From positions 2,733,501 to 2,797,500 of the forward strand of contig BSDZ01000079.1 in NCBI GenBank assembly GCA_030268105.1: a stretch of 64,000 nt of DNA, written 5' to 3'. The notes beneath the pieces are model-generated. The model searched no databases. It saw only the letters and a list, made by a program, of their open reading frames with translations, and was not told the DNA's origin. The stretch comes from Volvox africanus (lineage: Eukaryota; Chlorophyta; Chlorophyceae; Chlamydomonadales; Volvocaceae). This document shows positions 1-12,559 of this stretch, one piece after another (positions within the stretch are counted from its first letter, which is position 1; each line of letters begins with the position of its first letter). The translations under genes were made by a program, and so were the position numbers.

Positions 1-1821
1 CTTATGGTGTGATGGATATCCCCCTCGGGCTGAGAGAAACCGGCGCCCGTTGTAACCAACCGCAGGAAGCATGGGCGCCATGCGCCAGCTTGCAGGCAGT
101 TGGCTTTGGATACGGCGGCAAAACGGTGTCTAACATTTTGTACACATAGTAGTTAAATATGCACCGAGCCTTGTTCTAGCTAATTTAAAGTTCCGTACGA
201 TAGTCCTTGAAAACTGGATTCATTCCGTCAGCTAGCTTATGCTGGTAAGGCGAGAGGCTAACAACTTATAATATGCTGCCTCCTTAGCGAATAACGTTAG
301 CAATAGCAAAGGGATTATTTTACATGGACGTTCTCCTTGGCCTCCGTGTGAAGGTACCTGCAACGGAATGGGGACTACAAGAAGGCGCATTCTGGTACGC
401 GCCAGTTAATTAGGAAACTGCATCGATCTCTAGTGGGTTAATATCTGGATTCGGCTCCTCCCTCGTTCAGGGGTGTTATCGTGCAGCTCGGCATCGACAC
501 TTCGGGGTCATCATGTGTCGGCATCCAGTTTGATGGGCGTGACCTTTTCCATTGGCCTACTGATATGGTTATCGAATGGCTTGCCGATTCTATTTTGATG
601 TTCAAACGCCCAAGACTAGGAGCCCCGGACAAAACAATCCTTCGGCCAACGGCCAGTCAGCGCGAACCGGCGCCCTGGATGGGTGCGGAAAACGTACTGC
701 GCCATGCAAGCGAACACAATACGGGTCAGCGTTGCAAGGGCATCCCACCAGATGACCCAAGGGCCTCTCCACCAGCAGCGCTTGGCCTTGTCCATACCAG
801 CAATACGAGCATTGGGACGGCCGACGCAGAACGAGAACGCGATTGCAGTGGCATTGTGGATCCTATAGGTATGGTCCAGGAACAAATCTGTTGGCGTAGG
901 CAGCCAAAGCCAACTGGGGACCCCAGATTTGCAGGTTCGATCCTGTGCGGCGTTGTGGTGGAGGGCCCTTTTGCAAGCATGCGATCCAGAAGCGAACCTC
1001 AGCACTCAGGGTGTAAGCAGAGCACGTACTCTATTAGGGAGGGTGACCATGTGCTATGTAAGGCAGCTTGGTACATGGAGAATGGTTGAGAGCACCTGGC
1101 GAGGTTGATAAGTCACTGCAACCGCCTGTTTTCATTCACTAGGTCCGGTCGTAACCTGCCAGCCCCATTAACGGTCCCTGTAGTCACCACCTTGCCGGTG
1201 GAAGTAATGGAGGGTCTCCCAAATGCACTCCTGCTGAAGGTGCCGGTGGCATAATCAAATTCTCCCGGTTCTAATCCCCGTCCCGCCAGCAGGTCAAGTG
1301 CCCAATGATGGTAAGCAAGCAGTCTATGGCTATTGGGGCGGCAAACTTCAGGCTAGCGTAAATCGAAAATGTCCGTATAAACTTGGGGAGAAGGCTGTAG
1401 CAGAGCAGGCCATGACGTGTATCAGCGAACACAAGGCGGCAGTGGTCGGTGCAGCGGAGGCGGGTGCGGCAGCCATGGCTGTGCCAGGTGGCTCCTTGAA
1501 CGGCGCCGAGTTTAACCCTAGCGTGGCACGTGCGCCAGTGGCTTCCGTGAATCCAATAACAAACTGAGGATGTGCGCAGGCTTTCACGCGATTACTCAGC
1601 ATGTGGTGCAGTTAATTCGTCCAAGCCTTTCCATTCCTTTGCTTGCTTCAGTGACGGCGTGGACCGTCGAATGTAGCATTTAAACATAACCTGCTGTCGG
1701 TTCCAACCGCCGCCCACCCTGCGCTTGTGCCGCAGCGGGTCGCAAACTGAGGGATTCAGTTATGCCTCAATGGACAGCGGGTTTGCCATAGGCCTCGTTC
1801 CTCGTTTCTGTCCTTGTTTCA
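1..1821. other. No confident gene; possible exons
   Basis: I see no recognisable protein here. Open frames on both strands (481-1089 plus, 616-1005 minus, 1298-1567 plus) overlap one another and none matches a family I know. Some exon-like signals exist on the plus strand: a CAG acceptor just before 484 and an ATG-GTAAGC junction near 1311. These could be upstream exons of the plus-strand gene that continues at 1822, but I could not phase them together. Confidence 0.4.
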
Positions 1822-2809
1822 GGTGTGGAATGTGGCGCCGCTTCTGATGAAGTCAGGATCGGACGCGCATTCGAGCCTACAGCTCAGGTAAGACCAATGC
1901 GTGCTTTGGGAAGCGCCAGAGGCGACAGTGGGGTTTCTGGACCCATTTATAACCTGGTCTCGTTCCACCATGACGCCTGTGATTCCATTGGTGAACGCCA
2001 CTACATCAAATGACTCATAAGCTTACGCCGAGCAGCTCATACAACAGCTTGTCACCTCTCCGCGATGAATCCCGGGCCCCACGACCGAAACTTCGCAGGA
2101 GAGTCTTAGAACGTGCAGTCGCAGCACAAGCAGCAATAGCAGCGGCGGTATTTGTGCGGCGGGCCGAGGCCTCATGGCCGATGCGTCTTCCTCTTCCCTG
2201 CAGGGCCCGGCGTCCGAGGACCTATCTGCGGACCGGCTCGAAGTGGAATCGGCGGGTGCTGCCGACATGATCAGCGACGCTGGCGACATGCCAGGGTCAG
2301 CACGCGGTGACGCAGGATGTGGCGCACGAGGACAAGCGGTTGGTTGCCCTGCTCGAAACAAGCAAAGAAGGGACTACCACTCAGTGGGAGTTGAGCTTAT
2401 AGAGCGCCTCACTGCGCAGCACAGCGCTGGCAGTTCAGGCATTGTTCCATGGACTGCCGCGAATCAGGACATCCAGGACCCGAGAGTTGCGGACCAAAGC
2501 TGCGAGGGACATGACCTTATGCAGGAGAGTGCCCCGCAGGTCCCAGCTGCTTTGGAGCGCTGTCAGATGTCACCGCGGTTGGCCCCATCAGCATTAATGG
2601 AGCGATCGAGAACCCAGTTACTGCAAGTCATGCCACCGTCTGCGCAGCTCCCTAATCCTGTAAATCAACTCGGGCGGCTGTCCATAAAGCCCGAGAGGCG
2701 CAGCGCAGGCGATGGCACCAAAGCATCCTTGGCCCGGATCGGCAATCTACCTAAAAATGGGATGTCGGCCTTAGCCGCTGGTTTTCCCCTTGGTTACCAT
2801 ATGTACTAA
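1822..2809 (+). CDS. Unknown gene, last two exons
   Basis: The protein is not recognised. Exon 1822-1888 starts after a strong acceptor (pyrimidine-rich tract ending TTTCAG) and ends at CAG|GTAAGA. The next exon begins after TTCGCAG at about 2099 and runs to the stop at 2807-2809. Both borders are phase 0, so they join cleanly into one frame of about 260 residues in this part. The encoded C-terminal part is hydrophilic, rich in Ser, Ala, Gly and Glu in its first half, without membrane segments or a known motif. The 5' end of the gene lies further left and was not resolved. Splicing makes it more credible than a chance frame, but no function can be proposed. Confidence 0.4.
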
Positions 2810-3825
2810 TAATCGCCGGTTTCTGCTGTGCGCACTTGGCAGCCTCATATGGGATGGACCAGCGGTGTACGTGATATCCTAACGAGGCGACTATCTTCGA
2901 GGTCTTCACAGTTTTCGCAAAATTAAGCACTACAGGCGCCCCAATCACGACGGGCACTGGGCAGGAAGGAGGCATGTACAGTTTGGGGGTTGCATTGCAG
3001 TGGGTGGAGCTAGACACATTTTCTGAATCAGACTGACGTGTCTGACTGACTGCGCGGGGTTTTCTGTTGCATACTTAACTTTTGGATGAATACTGGATTT
3101 GTGACAAATGTTGATCTCACTATTTATGATGTGTGATGTGTACACACCACGTAGTTTTGATGACGGTGAGGTGTGTGACTTAACCGACGTGAAGACTTCT
3201 ATCATAGGCGAGTTGAGATGCTCTTACGACGCATGTCCGTCGGAACGTTTTGAACGCATTCACATCCTGGAACCTTGAGGCCCTGGGGGAAGCTCCGAAG
3301 AGCAGAGTCGTTTCCTTGCTGTCGACGGTGGGAGGAACAATTGTATATCGTTCCACACTCATTAGATTCAATTTTACGCACAACAGGACATACCGCTCAT
3401 CAACACGAACAGTTACCATGGAAGGAGTAAGTATCTGCCAGACAGCCTCGCCGATTCCTCCCAACCATGAAAGTCCCACTACATGCCAGTTCTGTGATGC
3501 CATGTAGTATCGGCCCCACGACGTAAAAGACCTTTTGAATATCGCATGAATCAAGAATCAAGCTCCGTGGTATAAACACTGTATCCGCCAGCCCCTAACA
3601 GGTTTCTCACACACCGTTTTCCCCTGTACCGCGGAAAAAAAGCGTCGAAACGCCTGGGCCACACAGCGGCAGACAGCCGTACACTCATGGACGTGCATAG
3701 TAATGTGTGCGGCTCAGAACTCCTTTCCCTTTGCCCGTTGAGCACCCACCTGTGGGCGAACTATCCTGCAGAAGGAGGCTTTTCGTAGCATATTTCACCC
3801 TAGTGTGCGGATTATAGATTCACCG
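2810..3825. other. Intergenic, no supported gene
   Basis: A 124-residue frame (3180-3554, minus) is open but resembles nothing I know, and a plus-strand frame overlaps it. No repeats or RNA genes are evident. Confidence 0.4.
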
Positions 3826-4035
3826 TCAGCGTTCCACTTGCTCAAGCCCTTGAGCTAGCCGGTCCTCGGCATACAGTAACGTTTTCAAGCAGTCATACAG
3901 CCAGCAGATGGCATCACGAATTCCACCGCCCAGCCTTGGCTGCCATACATCATACAAAAACACCATGGCGCACAAAGTATCCTCTTTGTACCCGTCTTCC
4001 TTGATTGCAACCCCCCGAAGGGACAGCGTCACCAC
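3826..4035 (-). CDS. Small hypothetical ORF, 69 aa
   Basis: The frame runs from ATG at 4035 to the stop at 3826, about 100 bp after the stop of the AKR2-like gene on the same strand. The residue mix looks protein-like, with a central hydrophobic stretch containing the motif RDAICWLYD and a charged tail. It could be a small gene, part of a spliced gene, or chance sequence in the 3' untranslated region of the AKR2-like gene. I do not recognise it. Confidence 0.2.
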   Translation of the reverse strand: MVTLSLRGVAIKEDGYKEDTLCAMVFLYDVWQPRLGGGIRDAICWLYDCLKTLLYAEDRLAQGLEQVER

Positions 4036-4136
4036 TCGACTATCTTTCTGCCAAGCTCCTGAGCCCAGATCCGTGTGAACTCCTTGTTCACAAGGAAGTC
4101 AGAAGACGTCCGGCAATCAGTCCGAAGATGTCCAAT

Positions 4137-7100
4137 TTACGCGGCGGATTCCTCAGCCGCCGCCTCAGGTGCGGCGGCCTCCGCGTCCGACTCTGTGGGC
4201 TTCGCCGTAGCAGCGGCGGCCTCTTTCTCCCTCAGGAACCTGATCATTTCATGCTGCGAGAAGGACAACATGAGGGATAATTGACTAACATGACCGCGGA
4301 TTGGAAATATGCCCAGCAGATCACGCGAGACAAACCGACGCTGGATGCTGGACGCTGGATGCTGGACGCTGGATGCTGGACGCTGGATGCTGGTGGTGGG
4401 TGCTGAACCTGGGAAAACCACTGATTTCGGAGAAGTCGGCATGGGAGACTGGATGAGGGTGCCCCGAAACACCGGGGAAGGTAGGGACTGCCAGGTTAGT
4501 GGCCACGGGTGATGTACCCCCCTATCCTACACACAAACCGACGGTGTGCATGTGGGTCCGATTTCGCGTACAAGTAAATTCTTACTTCTTGCACAATACA
4601 CAATCAATGTGCACATTGGGCAAAAGACATTCGTCGCTTCAGTGTACCTGCAGACATCACTGCATACAAGTGCAGCACGTTCGTTTGAAGGTATCCGCAT
4701 GATCCATTATCATTTCAGCACCTTTCCTGCAGCCCTTCCCTGCTCGGCCATTTTCTCAACGACACTCCACGATAGCGCAACGTCCCCGCCATCGACAACC
4801 GCATCGTCACTTACCTCTTTGTTCACCGTGGCCACGTCCACAGATGTTTGGCCCGCGTCGTTTCTGGCGTCCAGCTCCGCACCGGCGGCAAGCAAAGCCT
4901 TGGCAATCGCCAGGCGGCCATACCCTGCGAGCCATGTCCGTCAGCGACACGACGGGATAGAAGGGTCCAGTATCTAAAGGTGTGGGTGTCAGTGCGATTT
5001 GGTTTAGATAGCGGTTCTCGACTCACCAGCGGCGTAATGCATGAGCGTGTTCTTTTTGGGGTCGCGGAATGTCACATCGGCGCCTTTAGCAATCAGAAGC
5101 TTCACCACTTCCAGGCGGTTGAACCCAACCGCCACACCCAACGCCGAGATGCCCCGGTCGTTCTGTGGAGGACATAAAGCGCAAACATGTTGGTGTGATT
5201 AGCGCTTGTCGGCCAACAGCAGCGACAGGAGGACGGACGCACGGCCCCTGCCTGAAATGGACGGCTTTGCCATGGTTAACTTATGGCTGCCAAACGTATG
5301 CCGATGAACTGAAGCCGAGATGATCCGTGCCGGGCGCATAAAGGTGTCCTCTGTGCACAGTCTGATGTAGATGGAATTGATTTGGCAATCTGTGGCAAGG
5401 TAATTAAACGAGCAATTCACTGGCCTTGACCACACGATGCGATGCCTGGCAAGTAATGATGCATCTGTACACACAGGATACTGCACGTTCGCTCCCTCGC
5501 CATCGTATACATGTTAGTAGGCCAGGTACAGCAAACCGCCTCTTGATAATGGTTGCGCACATGCCTTTTAAAAACCCTACGTCACCCTTCCGGAACAAAA
5601 CACAGCAGCATGCGAAAAATATACGCCAGATTACCTACCAGCGCGTTTACATCTGCGCCTTCGTCGATTAGCCGAGTGGCGGCCTCCACATCGCCGTACT
5701 TTGCGGCATCGTGCAAATTTGTGATGAGCTACAAAGCCAGTGCAAGTGAGGGAGTGGCATGTAATACTTCAGCACAAACGCCGCTGTTATAAGCCTACAG
5801 AATCCCACAATGCATTGGAATAACCAGCGGGCAGCCAACGGACTCAGCCTGAGCTAGGTTTGGCAATTCAGTCCAATTAAGGGTTAGGCAAAGGTAGCTC
5901 TGCGCAAAGTGCCCAGCATCTTGTGGCCACAGCCATGAGAAGAAGTAACGCACGGACAGAAAACCAAGAAGGCGGTACCCAGGCGGTTAGGGTAACCATA
6001 ATGCCGTGCTCGATGCAGAAAGTTCCAATCCTAAGACCCCTCCTGGATTACCTTTTTGGCTTCGGAAGTCGCCGCACTGCCCTCCGCCGCCGGCGCTGCC
6101 TGGGCAGGCTCCTTGTTGACATCTAGGGCCCTCAACTTCTGGCTGATCTTGAGCATGAGGTCCGTATCATCCCAGTACCTGCTCGCAAGGGTAAGCAGGA
6201 TAGGCTGTGGCCAGCAGCTGTGAACAGATGTCAAGCGGTGCACCTGCCTCGTTTACACGCCATAGTCCAATGTCCTTCAGTGAAGCTCTTACATTGATGG
6301 AAGAATGACTTCATCCCTTGGATTGAAATGTACGTGGACCTTATTTGGGTAACAGCGACCGATAAGTTGCACTCCGCGACCTCCAGCTGCATGATTACCC
6401 ATTGGAGTTTGTTCGGCTTTGGTTTCTAAGTTTCGTCCAAGTGCCTACCCAGAGCTGCAGTGGCGAACAAGCATCGGTAGTTCCCTTAACGCTCCCAAAC
6501 CCTAGCGAAGGACTCCACTATGGGATGGGTACACTATATTGGAGCTGTCCACAATCACGTACTTTTGAAATGCCACAGCACCGTTGGTTTTCATATCCTC
6601 AAACATGTCCTTGAGCTCGGGATCATCTTTGAGGGCGTTCAGGCGTTCCATCATGGCTGGTGCCTGGGGAGCCTGCGTGTGGACGGGAGCGAGAAATATG
6701 TGGAAGCGCAGGATTGCAGCCAAAGCCTAAGCCTAAGCCAAAGCCTAAGCCAGCTCCCGTTCAGGGCTCTTCCGATGGGGCCGGGATCAAACCGCAGTTT
6801 CCAAACTAAGGGAGTACAAGTAGCGTACGAGTTATAACCATGACACGTTCTTGCACCCATAGTTAAGGTTGGGGGCTCAGCCAACCCAACACGTGGGTTG
6901 TGTAACAGGAACTCCCTTTCTCGTTTATATCATGGAATGGTTCGCGCCTCCAGTAGGTCTTGCAGGAACCCAACGGAAACCTACCAGCATGTTGGTAAAA
7001 GCATTCGCCAAAGACGGATTATGCATAATCGTCTGCGCCTGCTCATAAGCTGCCTTGGCAGCTGATGGATTAGATTTCAGGTATGCAACGAGTGCCTGAG

Positions 7101-7467
7101 CCTGGGCTGCGGGCATGCCTGGAGGAATCTTGATGGGCACCTGCACATTGCACAATATACCGCAAAAGATCTCATAAACTACTTATCGTTAAATATTACA
7201 GGGACCTGGGCTGTGCCGGCATGTGGTTAGCCCAGAATATACAGAGCTGCCAGTACGCGGAACCGTGGGGGTCGACATCAAAGTTGCCAGATCTTCTCTA
7301 GATCCAAAACCTGGACTGTAAAGCAATCATAAATATCTACCGACCTCAGTACCATCTTCGAGGGTTACAGTTTGCGCCTCAATGATAGGGAGTTGACGAG
7401 TGTGTGCTGCCGCCGTCCTTCGCCCCGCTGCCTTTCGCGCAGGCAGTGCTGGACCTTTATTTGCCAT
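4137..7467 (-). CDS. AKR2: AKR2-like ankyrin targeting factor
   Basis: The product is a 322-residue protein like plant AKR2A/B, cytosolic chaperones that bind chloroplast outer-envelope membrane proteins and deliver them to the plastid. Eight exons (7467-7345, 7140-6985, 6672-6563, 6178-6052, 5728-5639, 5162-5027, 4924-4815, 4253-4137) join in phase with no leftover bases. Residues about 94-150 form the STI1-like segment with LKDDPELKDM and KYWDDTDLM. Residues about 173-295 hold the C-terminal ankyrin repeats, with NLHDAAKYGDVEAATRLI, NTLMHYAAGYGRLAIAKALL and a final HEMIRFLREKE where plant AKR2 ends similarly. The tail after it is Ala/Glu-rich and acidic. The exon 1 donor is an unusual GTCGGT; the start ATG at 7467 is the only one that gives a normal length. 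Most introns carry GTAAGT- or GTAGGT-type donors. Confidence 0.85.
4338..4393. repeat. 14-bp minisatellite, 4 copies
   Basis: Four direct head-to-tail copies of a 14-nt unit (acgctggatgctgg) lie in the last intron of the AKR2-like gene. On one strand the unit itself is a near-repeat of a 7-mer. Confidence 0.9.
6719..6754. repeat. Hexamer-like AAGCCT/AAGCCA repeat
   Basis: About six units of six bases, alternating aagcct and aagcca, lie in intron 2 of the AKR2-like gene, 47 bp upstream (on the minus strand) of the exon 3 acceptor. Confidence 0.7.
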
Positions 7468-8192
7468 TTTATAAGTTCAAGAAAATCTTATGAGATCGTC
7501 GACGATATATTAAGGCGTAGGGGCAAGTGCTCCAACTGAAGCCAGGCACCGATAGACTAACTTCTCCGATTAACGATACACAAATCATGAATGGGAGTTC
7601 ATTCGTATATTTACATCTAGATCTGTTTGGACGGACGCCGTACGAAAGTGGACACCAACAAGCCGACTACCACAGCACCACTGTAAACGCTGACGTAAAT
7701 CCCATCGCACAACAGGACCGAGTCTTGTCACATAAAAGGATCAATCAGAGGTTGAGGTTAGATTCATTGGCAAACGGGCAATGAACGTATTTGCAAACCG
7801 GTTACAAGTCCATAGACAGGACTAACCAAGAGACAACATACATCCCCTCCACGTAACGCCCTACACACGCGAGCCTACGCGTTAAGATTCTGAAATGAAT
7901 CGACAGGTCAGTGCTGACGGTCTCACAGACGCGACAGTGCGATAACTCAAGGCTAAATAGTAACGTGCGCAGACACCCAACCCCATACCAACGCCCTTCG
8001 TTGGCGTCACATGTTACGTGCAATACACGGCCATAAGCTTAAGACTCCTCAACTATTACATACGTACACCATTATGCAGGGTACTATGGCGCCATCGGAA
8101 CGGCACTTACACAAGCGTGTCCGCACAGAGGACAGGCCCATAAGGATGCACAACGGTTGCCCATAACTTCCAAGTGCACCAATCATGTGTAC
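7468..8192. other. Intergenic: AKR2 promoter side
   Basis: This stretch separates the 5' end of the AKR2-like gene from the 3' end of the RS splicing factor, both on the minus strand. It should hold the AKR2-like promoter and the splicing factor 3' untranslated region. A TGTAA motif on the minus strand at 8056-8060 fits the latter. I see no further gene. Confidence 0.5.
8056..8060 (-). terminator. Putative TGTAA poly(A) signal
   Basis: TGTAA on the minus strand, 133 nt after the stop codon of the RS splicing factor gene. TGTAA is the common poly(A) signal of chlorophycean algae. A pentamer alone is weak evidence. Confidence 0.35.
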
Positions 8193-10809
8193 TTAGCGCT
8201 CATAGCTGGGGGAACGGTCGCGGCGCTCCATAACGGGGCTGCGGCTCCGGCTGCGGCCCCTGGGCGAGGCCCTACGTTCATAGCGTGGTGGGCTGCGATC
8301 GGGCGACCGGCGTGCCCGGGACCTTGAGCGGGAACGAGACCTGCAGTTTCAAGCATGACCTCAGAAGCTGCAAAACGCTATGGGACAAGGGAAGGAAAGA
8401 TTGACAGCAAAGAAAATAGATCTGGTTACAACTAAATCCAAGTTATGGCTTTGGCCCAGACCGATTACTCGCCAGTACTCCATACATAAAAAATAATTAT
8501 AAGCATACCTCTCACGTCCCCGGTAGCCACGATCGCGGTCATGGTCCCGGTCCCGACTGTAGTCCCGGTCCCGGTCCCGATCACGTCCATAGTCACGGTC
8601 GTCACGGCCAAGATCTGGCACACGAATGTTTGGATCCTCGTTCTGGGGGCGATCAAGGGAAGATCTAAAATCAGAATCTGCGCCAGCATTTACAGAATAG
8701 GCCAAGGAAAAACCCTGCTAGTCACTCCAACTACTCACCCTGATTGACCTGGGTCCCCAAGATGCCCTTGAGGTGGAAAGATGCTGTGCATCGCCCATCT
8801 ACACGAGGTGCATTAGACATGCGGAGCTTCGACCCACCTGCACAAACTCTACAGCTAACGTGCGGCCCTCCATCTGTGCGCCATTGCAGCGCTCCATGGC
8901 GCGTACTGCAGACTCCACATCCGCAAACTGCACGAAGCTATAGTTCTTCTTGATCTGTACACGTTGTAGCCGCCCGTACCGGGCGAAGAAGCGCTCAATA
9001 TCACGCTCAGATGTCCGCCGCACGTCCTGTCAGATGGGACATTGGCAGATAAAACTCTTTAAATGCGCCCACAGATCGCTCACCATCACTGCCGTAGCGA
9101 CGAAGCTCAACCATCGGTAATTGAGTCAGATCACACCCTCGCATGTACTGAGTGGCTGTGCGTAAGTTGCATATCCGTCACGTTTATCATGCCGCCCTTA
9201 CTCACGAAGTTCACAACAAAAAGCGTCTTGGACGGGCGGGTGTCACGCTTCCTGTCCGCTTCCGTTTTCTGTGGAGGGCAAAGCGAAGCGGCAAAAACAA
9301 TTGGTGCACATCAAGCTACCAAAGCGCCCATCAGCGGCTTCAACGTCTAGACCAGCCGGTCCCCCCCCCCGGAATTCCTTAACCGTTCTGGTATTGGATC
9401 ATGTGTCTTTATTCCAATTGCAAGCAACTTGCTAGTAATCTGCCCTACCTTTTTGAACCCCATACACCCGGACGTTTGCACCACCGTGTTGGTGCATCTT
9501 TCCTGCTTACCTGGGCCCATTCTACGCGAAGTTGCCTGCGCTTGTAACCCCACTCAGTGCGGTCCAGCCGCCGCACCGCCTCATCACCATCCTCCTTGTA
9601 CCGCATATACACAAAGGCAAAGCCTAACGGGGTGACAAGAGGGACGCAACCATGCAAAACACTGTGAAACTGGCGTGCACTGCCAGTTACGTAGTAGGCA
9701 ACGAGAGCCGGAGTGTCTGCAATCACATCACAGATGATTGGGGTCACGACAGGCCGGCGTGACCCCGACAAGTTCCGAAGGACTCCATGGCTTCCCGGAA
9801 CTACATCATTCCGCCGCCTTGCGGGCACGGCTTGTGTTCAGTCGCTCCAGGGTACTGCGATACAGCACCCTGGAAAGGGTACCAGTTATCACTTACACAC
9901 CGCAATTTGGGGATAGATGATGGTCAGAGGCGGGGTTGCCCCTACACACCTGGGCTTTACAACCTAGTGGTATGCAGAAACAAGGGTAGCCATCACTTCT
10001 GGCTTATGAATTTGTTGGCAAAACGTTGAATCATCACGCCGTCATGATGAAAATGCATGTGTAGGCGGGGGTAGGCATCGTTGGATGACATGTTGGTTGG
10101 CGCAGAGGAGTTGGCCGGGCAGGCGCACTCGGTGTTGTGGGCACGCGTCTGGATGCACTTAGTTGGCCCGTTGGTACAGCCCGACGGTGTGGCCGTAGCA
10201 ACCCCTTTGACAGGAGACAGGGATCACGGGCGCGGCATCCTCATGGCCGGTCAGCCTCGGCGACGAGGGCAGGCGCACTCCCGGCACGCTCGCCAGGAGG
10301 ACGGAACGGGCTCGCCCACTGGTAAGACACACGCCTATATCGGACTTGACCATGATGTCTTGCCTTGCTTCATATCAATCTTGTCCACCGGTCCTGTAGC
10401 ATAACAGATGTTGCGTGAATCCCGCGCTGCACTTTCAGCTGCACATCTCACATCGGCTCCGGGAACTGACGCAACCCACCCACCGTATTTCGCCATAAGC
10501 CTGACGATGTCCTTCTCCTCCGCATCATACTGACATTTACGGGAGCATAACGTGAAGCAAGCAAAAGTAAATAAACAGTCGAAACGGTCGTATCAGACGC
10601 AAAAGAAATGCTGCCAGGCTGCTGATCCCACGCCTTCTTACCTCAAAATTTCTAGAAGGTAGTGACCAAAAATGCCAGGCCGTTAGGCAATACGGAGTGG
10701 AAAAGCAAAGCCAAGAGGTCAACAAAATCTTCACGCATGTCATCTCACGAGCAGCGGTCAGTGATGCCACATACCCGATAAAAACGGGTCGATCTGGTCG
10801 CTCACCCAT
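8193..10809 (-). CDS. RS-type SR splicing factor (RSp31/RSp40-like)
   Basis: The product is a 276-residue nuclear SR protein of the plant-specific RS subfamily, which binds pre-mRNA through two RRMs and recruits spliceosome parts through an Arg/Ser domain. Ten exons (10809-10775, 10651-10642, 10529-10484, 10393-10364, 9623-9511, 9268-9206, 9026-8838, 8766-8739, 8677-8509, 8340-8193) join without leftover bases. RRM1 (about residues 7-78) has RPVFIGNFEYDAEE and RNP1-like GFAFVYM. After a basic linker, RRM2 (about 92-162) has KTLFVVNFD and NYSFVQFADVESAVRAM. Residues about 185-225 are RD/RDRDYS repeats and the C-terminus is RSRS-rich. Exon 2 is only 10 nt; the intron before exon 5 has a GC donor. 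SR genes are often auto-regulated by alternative splicing; whether this one is cannot be seen here. Confidence 0.88.
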
Positions 10810-11071
10810 GGCTTTGGGTCCGGCTAGAGAGCAAGGTCGCGGTAAAGATCAGTCCAGGCCCTTCCACTCCCTATGGCACTTCAGGCTATGAGGTCAAAAT
10901 GTTAAAAGTCTCTATTGATATGTGTCTATCGCGCCTTCTATGCACGGAGCATCTCCTGCTCCAACGGCCTGTTTACTGCATGCAGTCGGTTGGCGCCATG
11001 TAGCATCCAGGTGTGTGCCGTCTTCCATGTGTGCACCGTATGCGTCTTAACGGAGCCAGGTACAGAAACGT

Positions 11072-12514
11072 ATGCCTGTAAAGATGGTTTGCCATGAAAC
11101 ACGTGATATCGACAAAGTCCGAAATAGTTCCTTGGCAAGGACCTGCAGGTGGAAAGCACATGCAATAAACTGGAAATCATTGAATCGAAGGGAAAGCGTA
11201 TTCAGGGAGGCATTGCCGCGTCGAGCGGCGCTGCTTGCGGCGCTCTATTTGCCCGATATTCTGAAAGAGACAGAACCGTACAAGGGTTCCTGTCCAACAT
11301 GTAAGAGCGTTAGATGGAACGACGTTTCCTGACTCATCGTAGCATAAGCCCAAAAATGGTATATGGGGGAAGTAACCAAAGGGCAACGCTTCTTACGCGG
11401 GACAACCGGGAAAGCCAGGCACAACAAAAGATAGCAATTGTAGAAATAATAATAGTAGTAATAATGGAAACTAAAATGTGCAGATACATGGCCATGAGCT
11501 CACGTTTTTACACTCGGCTAATCATTCGCCTTACTGACCCGCGGGCCGCTTCAATCCCGCAGGTATAGGGGTGGTCGACGGCACGTTGGGAAGGTGAAAC
11601 GTGAAACGTAGCGATGTGTCAATTCAGCAAGCACATGTAGTGCATCTACGCAAAAGCCAGGCAGCTGAATGCGGAACGTATGGGCCGAGCTAGGCATGGG
11701 ACGTTGCACACTATGCGCGGTAGAATCCAAGATGCATGCATGAAAGCACATTCGACAGCAGTATCGCAGCAGTATTCTGGACAGCGTTTGTTGTAGCTGG
11801 TACTATGTGGTACGGTTCAGCAGCTACTCCTATTTAATTATTTGGCCCTACTCGTTATCAGTGGGACCAAGATTTCTTCCAACAAGAAATTCAAAAACGT
11901 GTACACGCTAGTCTAACAGAAGGTGCTTCTTAATCTGAATCATTTTATGGCGAGTCGTTTTACCCCATGCCTTCGCGCCGAACATTTATCCCCTGCCCTC
12001 GCAGCTGTGGGGGCCTGCGCTCCTGCGTGTCAAGCTTTGACGATCGGCCAGGACACTTTGTAGCGCCCTGGACATACGAAGGGGTTAGCCGAGCGGATGC
12101 CGTACAGATGCTGGCTCAGGCCGTGCGAGACTTCGGGGGAGATGTGCAAGAGCTGGAGGTCGGCGCATCTTACGGTTATGTATACGTTACGTGGACATCT
12201 TGGCAGGGCACTGACGATGTGGAGTTCCTCCTATCAGATGGAGACAACACGGTGGGTGGCAAGGTGGCATGACTTAGGGCTCACGATGTATTCCAGCAGA
12301 GTACAAATTAATGACGTGAAGTTGGTCGAAGGCATCAAATGTGCCTACGCATGCACTGCGTTGACGGACTTGACGAAATTCGTCGAGCAAGGGCTGCGAT
12401 AGCAAGCCCGCATTGTGTCTCGAGGAAAGTGCCAATGTGGAGGGTTGGCAGTTTCCAACAGATTAATGGGGGTTTTAGCTCCCCCGATGGATGCATACAC
12501 ACGCAGCCTCTCCT

Positions 12515-12559
<45 letters not shown>

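Noticed and set aside
930..965. tRNA-like T arm (GGTTCGATCC)
   Set aside because: The loop is one base short of seven, stem pairing is poor, and no matching D or anticodon arms are present.
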